A stretch of 64,000 nt of DNA, taken from contig JASANH010000626.1 of NCBI GenBank assembly GCA_030248295.1, forward strand, positions 620,001 to 684,000, in the 5' to 3' direction. The notes beneath the pieces were generated by a model. It ran no database searches, had not been told where the DNA came from, and saw only the letters and a program-made list of their open reading frames with translations. Every line of letters begins with the position of its first letter. The first letter of the stretch is position 1. A program made the translations under genes and the position numbers. The DNA comes from Mesodorylaimus sp. YZB2_4. Lineage: Eukaryota > Nematoda > Enoplea > Dorylaimida > Dorylaimidae. This document shows, piece after piece, positions 57,918 through 64,000 of this stretch.

Positions 57918-60900
57918 TTTTGAAAGACCTGCAGCTGCACCTGACCAAATCCGAGTACTTTCAACGTGTAACACAACTGAAACGGAGTTTGATATCACGC
58001 GGACTAGGCTGCCTCTTATCAGCGCTGATAAGGGTCCCTTGTGGCAATAAAACAGACTAGAGTGGTCTCGCAAATTATTGTACACATCCTACATAACCTC
58101 GTCAACGCAGGTGTAAATCTCGCAAACCACGCGGCCAACATCAAACATCTAACACGGGTGCAAAAAGAAGTTATTAGTGGGCAGAGTAAAAGCGCATAAA
58201 TCGTGCAGCGCATTCGGCAACGGAGGCCATCTCCTGCCAATTTTTATCAAGTCGTCGACACGATATTTTAGTGCCATCAGAAAAACTGGTCAGCTCACAT
58301 TCTATACTATTTCCTCACACGAGTTTTTAATTGACGTGCAACATGGCAAAACTAGAGCTTTCCGTTCATAGTTCATATAAGGCGGTGTTTACGCGATCCA
58401 GAAAACTTGCTTTTCTACTCAGTGTGCAAGGCGACACATTCTACAGTACAAATGCGTATATATCACTGCAGTCGCCACAACATGTGGCTTCTCAGAAACA
58501 CGACGGCTGTGTGCCTGTCACAGTTTCATGCTCTCACGAATATACCACTGCGTATTCTTGTCGCGGGGACTCTTATTTGCGATTTCTTATTCCCAAACCA
58601 AACATGAATTTTTTAACCAGGCGCTGACATTTGTTAACATTTTTCTTACACATATTCGATTCCATCCAGACATTTATGTGAGCATACATTCTCAGAAAAA
58701 AGCCTTCAGATAAGGAATGCTAGACTTGCATCCAAAGCGGCAGCAGTTGTGGGACTATTTTGACGCCTGTGCGTTTCGGCTCTTGGCATCTTCCTATCGC
58801 GTCGGTAGCTTATGGGAAATACGTAAATTTATGGCTCCCACATCGCAGAAAAAAACAGCAGCTGCTGGCCGAGACTTGGGTCGATTTCAACAGCTAAAAT
58901 CAACTTTCCCGTGCTACCGAGCCTTCTGAGAACATGCAATGCTGCGCCAATATGCATCCTATTTCGTTTTTCTTAGGTATTCTGTCAGCCAAAGAAGGCC
59001 ATCTCTTATAGACTATGCTGACACCAACACTTGATAAAATATAGTCCAGACGTTTGTGTTAGCAACTAAGCAACGAGTACCATTTTCAACATGCTCCTTG
59101 GACACAATGAACGAAACGAAAGAAAACGAGCCCAGAATGGGCAAGGCGTGTTTGGTTTTGGGAGGTCGCGTGGAATAGAGTGCCCTTAATCCGCCCAGAT
59201 GGGATAATTTCACAGGCCAAAGAAAAACTATGCATCGATTTGCCTTTTTGGACATCGACGACTGGTGAAACCCTGTCCTGAACCATATGTTGAAATTTCC
59301 CATGCAACGACATTTGCTTGGACCCGCAAAGCACACAAGTTAGGCTTGTAGGTGGGACAGGCGACAACAGGCAAGGTACAACGGCATATCGATTCGACCA
59401 GTTCCCCATTTTTGCTTCCTATTTGTTAGTTCATTAGGGAGATACTTTTCTTGTGAGAAGCGCGCTTCTTCTTCGTTTCTCACGGTGCTGTATCGTGCAC
59501 ATTTGTGTATAGCTTCAGCATTGGCCATTGCCACACTTCGATCGCGTCTTGTGAATTAGTCGCTTCCACCATTGTAATTGTGCCCAATTCACCGAGGCGA
59601 GGAGCTAAGCCCTTTTTCACCGGCCGAAGGCGCTAGTACCAAAAGCTGACAAGCCTTCTCATCATCGACGACAGAGTCGCCTATATCATTTCTACTATGG
59701 CATGGTGAGTATACCATTGTGAGCAGCCTCTGCTTTCTCGTAGTCGCTATGCTGCATGATCACTCGTGTGAGTATGGGCATACGGGTTCGGGATGGCCTG
59801 TTAGGGAGAAGGTTGTGGATATGATAGTGAAAGGTGCAATGTTTTATGAATGGCAAGTGCTTGTTTTTCGTAGCTTGCTACAGCACCTGCGGCTTTTCTC
59901 ATTGTTCTTTATTCTTCTATGTCACATGACCGCGGTTTCATTCAGAACCTTTTCCAAAGGACCACACCTGCCCTGCGTTCTCCTCTTCACGACCAATGCT
60001 ATGAGCTGATGTTTCGAGATAGTATTCTTGCCTCTTTGACTATGCTCTCTAGCTTCCCAGTCACGACTTGTGATCACTACGAGTATGTGCAGTGGAACAA
60101 AATCCATCTATTTAGTATTTCCCTTCACTGTGTTCCTTGTAAAATGGAACGACCAGCCAATAACACGCCCTGCCTCTATCCATGAACACTGTTCAAAAAG
60201 TACAAGTGTTATCTTTCATATTTCCTGGGCAAAGCCTTAAAAATTGTGATCAGTATTGGCCATTTTTATACTGATTGCACCCTTGGTATAATGAAGTTTG
60301 GAAAAGTATCTAAGCTGATAAATCACTGTTCCAAGAGAACAGCTCTTGCTTTCTTCGGAAAAGTCGTTAAAGAAAAGTGCATGTTGTCGATGAAGGCAAC
60401 CGATAACAATAAGGACGTTAACAACGCGCTACCACCAAATACCGTTGACGAGCCAACCGGAACATCCACGAGGGAGGAGTGCTGCTTAGCTAGTTCCAAT
60501 TTTTAACGAGTCTCGTCGCATCGCTGACAGTGCATTCGTGTAGCAGTTGATGATGGACAGGCAAGAAAAATGCTTGGAAAGTTCCAAAAGTTAAAAAAGC
60601 GTCGTTTCATTTTTCTGGATGAAGTTTTCTGAGGAATCATTAGCTGCTTGACAAATTTCTGTTTAGTTTTTATATTTACTGACTTGATTGGGTGGTCGTC
60701 GAGTATTTGAACATTGATTCGGCAAGATTGTAAAATTTTAATGAACTCTTGCGCTTGGAAGGAACATAAATTTTGAAAAAGACGGCTTAATTGATTTCTC
60801 GTAGTTTGAAGTGAGAGAAAGAGAATGAGGAAGTATTGTAGTTGTATTGGTTTTTACAGAGGCCCACCATGTCGGCGTTGTGAGGATGCAGAATGGTAAT

Positions 60901-62048
60901 TTATGTATCTTGGTTGCCTGGATGACCCTGCACATTTAGAAGCTGGTTCGCTGACCCTTCCTCGCCTAAAACTCTTACTCCCACGTCTTTTCTGCCCCAC
61001 CTACAACGATTCAAGCAGCTTCTTCTGTCAGTCTTGCCACGACAGTTATACGCAGCTTGAGGGCGTGAGGTGAGAGCACTCCGGGTCGAGGTCTTCAGAT
61101 TAGTTAGGCATAAAATTCGAGCTCCTGCGATGAGATGGGCACCCGGGGGGAAGGCTGGATAAGAACGAGAGCAGGTTGCATGTGGTCTCGTTAAATCGTT
61201 TCACAATCCGAGATGAGATCGACTTTGGTAATAAAACCCGAAACAGCATGCGTCTACGACGTCTCGCTCCGATTCGCCTCGTTATGGCGCCGCGGACAGC
61301 TCGGACTGAAGACTTGGTCATCTTAGAGCATAAAAACCGCGGGGTTGATGGGGATGACGAATGTGTTTCCTTCGAAACAGCACTTTATTTAGTGAAGGCG
61401 GGGTTGGACGGAAGTGAAACTAGTAATCGTTCATGTTCACCCCTTGCTAACGTGTAATCACGCTCTCTGCCTTTTTCTGTTCAGGCTGTGCGGAGTGAGC
61501 TCGCTGATTGCGCCGTTCGAGGCGATTACCGTACGCTCATTTTCTTTCTTTCCTGTCGACCGAGCTCCCCGGGAGCGAAGACATCATCAGCGATGAACTG
61601 AGCCAGCTGTCCGTATCCCGCTTTACCCGTGCGAACTGTGTCAAGTCCTCAATTTTTACGAGACACTAGTGGCGGCGGACAAGAGAACGAAGCTGCTTTT
61701 GGTCCGGTGTCTAACATAGCAAAATCAATCGTCGACTCGAAGACTAACTTCGAAGAAGAACAGCCCAGACTAGCTCCTATTCATTTGGACTGCCGTTTTT
61801 GGCTGCAGTCAAGCTTCGCACTGACGTCAGGACTCGATTCCCAAAAGGAACACTATTCACCAAAGCCGATTGAAACACAAACCCGGTTTCGCCAAACGTT
61901 CCGTCATGGCTGTATTCGGTCCCGCGTTTTACTTGTAGCCAAATCGACCACGAGGCCACAACCAGACATCCTAGGCGTTTACAAACTTGACACTTCTGAG
62001 TGATTGCATTTTTTGAAAAAAGTGCTGTGTCTGGCACAATTACTGAAA
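57918..62048. other. long gene-free region upstream of the acetylcholine transporter
   Basis: About 4.1 kb between divergent XDH copy C and the transporter. No exon is recognised. It should hold the XDH promoter at the left and, by analogy with cholinergic loci of other animals, the shared promoter and untranslated first exon of the transporter/choline acetyltransferase locus at the right. Open frames around 58717-58929, 60246-60506 and 61629-62003 lack recognisable features. Confidence 0.5.
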
Positions 62049-63890
62049 ATGGGTTTCGTCATTCCTATCATCAACCGAGATGTATCCGAAATTCATGGCA
62101 TAATCCGAAATAAGATCAATGAGGAAAAGATACAAAAGCGAATTGTGCTGGTCATCGTATCCATCGCCCTCCTGTTGGACAACATGCTGTACATGGTCAT
62201 CGTGCCTATAGTGCCTGACTATCTGAGACGCATCGGCGCCTACGTTACCATCTATCCCGGTGCCAATAAGACATTCGAAAATGGTACCACAATCCACTAT
62301 AGACGTGGTGGCATACCTGTGTACAAGGGCGAAGACCAGTCCTTGGGATGGCTGTTCGCTATCAAGGCCATTGTTCAACTGTTGGTCAACCCATTTAGTG
62401 GCACCATCATCGATCGCATCGGATACGAGCTGCCAATGATCATCGGACTGATCGTCATGTTTACTTCGACAGCAGTATTCGCCCTCGGCCAGTCGTACGG
62501 TGTCCTGTTTATCGCAAGGAGCTTGCAAGGTGAGTGCGCTTCATCTCCTAGGAAAAGCAGGGGCATGCACTTTAGGTTCCCATTGTTTGCGGTCCCAGCG
62601 TTCATCCTCCCCGCATTCTTTTTCCTCATTGCCAGCGACAATGACGTGACGCATGTTGTTTTCTTCTGCTTAGGTGTTGGGTCCGCCTTCGCTGACACTT
62701 CCGGTCTGGCTATGATCGCTGACCGTTTCACTGAGGAGCACGAAAGAAGCAAGGCCATGGGCATAGCCCTAGCTTTCATCTCGTTTGGCTGCTTGGTAGC
62801 ACCGCCATTCGGAGGCGTTCTGTACGAGTTCGCTGGCAAGCCAGTTCCATTCATGATTTTGTCATTGATCTGCCTATTGGATGGCTTCATGGTCTTTATG
62901 GTCATTCATCCTAAAACTAGGCGTACAGAAACCGGTGAACGTGTCAAAGGTACACCCATACATCGACTTTTTGCCGATCCCTTCATTCTCATCTGTTCTG
63001 GTGCGCTGGTCATGGCCAACGTCTCGTTGGCCTTTCTGGAACCAACTATCGCCAAGCACATGGAGGACACGATGCCTGGTATATCCGAGTGGAAGATCGG
63101 CCTCATTTGGCTGCCGGCGTTCTTCCCCCACGTGGCCGGGGTCTACTTGACTGTAGTGCTGGTCAAGAAACATCCGCAATGGCCCTGGCTGCTATCAGCC
63201 GTTGGACTTGCCATGGAGGGAGTGGCTTGTTTCTTCATTCCGTTTATCACCAACTATTGGGTTATGATCCTCCCTCTCTCAGTCGTTTGCTTTGGCATCG
63301 CACTAATCGACACGGCACTGCTGCCACTGCTCGGGTATCTGGTCGATACCCGCCACGTCTCCGTCTATGGCAGTGTGTACGCAATAGCCGATATTTCCTA
63401 CTCGATGGCGTACGCATTCGGTCCAGTCGTAGCAGGTGGCATCATGTCAAGCATGGGTTTCCTAGGCCTGAATGTGATCATATGCCTGAGTAACGTTCTG
63501 TACGCCCCGGTCATATCGTTCCTTCGGCGCGTCTACACGTACAAGCCGTTCGAAAGCAACGAAATGAACGGCTACACATCCGATTTCCAAGGCGGAATCG
63601 GCCACAAGGGATATGGCACTCTGGACGGAGATCAAACCAGTGCTGCCAACGGGCCATCAGCCTTTGTCGATTATGGCTACGACTACCCGCAAGAAGGGCA
63701 GCAAACGGCCAAAACCACGTATCCGCCATTAGGGGCAAATGTTGGAGTGCAGCAGCAGCAGCAAAAAGGGAAAGAGAATATCCTGTTTAGTGATACACTG
63801 TATAATAAGAAGGTGAAGAAGAAGGTGTACAGAGGGTACAAGGACACCGACTGCATATTGCAAGATGAAGACGATGAAGAGGATGACTGA
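62049..63890 (+). CDS. unc-17: vesicular acetylcholine transporter
   Basis: Loads acetylcholine into synaptic vesicles in exchange for protons (SLC18A3 family, 12 transmembrane helices). Exons 62049-62529 and 62674-63890 give 565 aa. The start MGFVIPIINRD matches nematode UNC-17 (arthropod homologues start similarly). Signatures: LVIVSIALLLDNMLYMVIVP (TM1 with the conserved Asp), a glycosylatable lumenal loop (NKTFENGT), NPFSGTIIDRIGYELP, FADTSGLAMIADRF, FISFGCLVAPPFGGVLYEFAGK, LAFLEPTIAKHM, FGIALIDTALLPLLGYLVD and HVSVYGSVYAIADISYS. DTSGLAMIADRF marks VAChT rather than VMAT. The cytoplasmic tail has a short polyGln and an acidic end (DEDDEEDD). The 144-base intron has no in-frame stop and keeps phase, so a retained form of 613 aa is possible. 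Choline acetyltransferase is expected further right, outside the window. Confidence 0.95.
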   Translation: MGFVIPIINRDVSEIHGIIRNKINEEKIQKRIVLVIVSIALLLDNMLYMVIVPIVPDYLRRIGAYVTIYPGANKTFENGTTIHYRRGGIPVYKGEDQSLGWLFAIKAIVQLLVNPFSGTIIDRIGYELPMIIGLIVMFTSTAVFALGQSYGVLFIARSLQGECASSPRKSRGMHFRFPLFAVPAFILPAFFFLIASDNDVTHVVFFCLGVGSAFADTSGLAMIADRFTEEHERSKAMGIALAFISFGCLVAPPFGGVLYEFAGKPVPFMILSLICLLDGFMVFMVIHPKTRRTETGERVKGTPIHRLFADPFILICSGALVMANVSLAFLEPTIAKHMEDTMPGISEWKIGLIWLPAFFPHVAGVYLTVVLVKKHPQWPWLLSAVGLAMEGVACFFIPFITNYWVMILPLSVVCFGIALIDTALLPLLGYLVDTRHVSVYGSVYAIADISYSMAYAFGPVVAGGIMSSMGFLGLNVIICLSNVLYAPVISFLRRVYTYKPFESNEMNGYTSDFQGGIGHKGYGTLDGDQTSAANGPSAFVDYGYDYPQEGQQTAKTTYPPLGANVGVQQQQQKGKENILFSDTLYNKKVKKKVYRGYKDTDCILQDEDDEEDD

Positions 63891-64000
63891 TGCGATGGCA
63901 GTAGTATTTTTGTTCACTTATAGCTAACAAAATCTATGTCTTCTCAGTGTGATCATACTACACCGGTAATATACAGTATATGTTTCCTCGAAAAAGTGAT

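Noticed and set aside
1-64000. CRISPR arrays, prokaryotic operons or prophage.
   Set aside because: The sequence is eukaryotic throughout, with spliced genes. No regularly spaced direct repeats of CRISPR type are present.

Overview
The window is a piece of an animal nuclear genome: genes are broken by GT-AG introns, often only 50-200 bases long, with short T-rich acceptors, and there are AATAAA poly(A) signals, a tRNA-derived SINE and foldback elements. Gene content (a full sFRP, an unc-17-like acetylcholine transporter, a hog/Hint-only secreted protein) together with a degenerate TTAGGC array points to an ecdysozoan, most likely a nematode outside the best-known lineages. A tardigrade or similar small ecdysozoan is not excluded. 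All exon models below were assembled by eye from splice consensus, reading phase and protein similarity.

Layout, left to right. 1-4.9 kb is gene-poor and holds two foldback elements. 4.9-7.5 kb (-) is DNA polymerase eta in 8 exons. 9.0-9.8 kb (-) is an intronless secreted Hint-domain protein. 11.5-21.0 kb (+) is a large LIM-domain cytoskeletal gene (17 exons, about 907 aa). Its 5' exon can alternatively splice to a terminal exon encoding the last 22 residues of actin. One of its introns (12.2-16.5 kb) hosts two other genes: a basic single-pass membrane protein (-) and a leishmanolysin-type M8 metalloprotease (+). 21.8-25.0 kb (-) is a secreted frizzled-related protein (CRD plus NTR). 27.4-28.4 kb (+) is a small single-pass membrane protein. 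28.8-32.0 kb (-) is DUS3L and 32.7-33.0 kb (+) is signal peptidase complex subunit 1, arranged head to head. 33.3-34.4 kb (-) is a small multi-pass membrane protein, followed by a tRNA-Gly(TCC).

35.9-57.9 kb is a tandem array of xanthine dehydrogenase genes, all on the minus strand. Going up the coordinates it holds a short relic, a full-length copy (A), a broken copy (B) and a second full-length copy (C). Copy B lost the FAD domain, carries a 5-base duplication, and lost 14 codons immediately after the catalytic glutamate. The relic and copy B indicate repeated birth and death by unequal exchange. 58-62 kb is gene-free upstream sequence, and 62.0-63.9 kb (+) is the vesicular acetylcholine transporter. 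In other animals this gene shares a locus with choline acetyltransferase, which would lie just beyond the right edge.

The genes are otherwise unrelated housekeeping, signalling and metabolic functions. The most unusual items are the actin-tail alternative exon sharing its 5' exon with an actin-cytoskeleton-type LIM protein, the nested-gene arrangement, and the XDH array.
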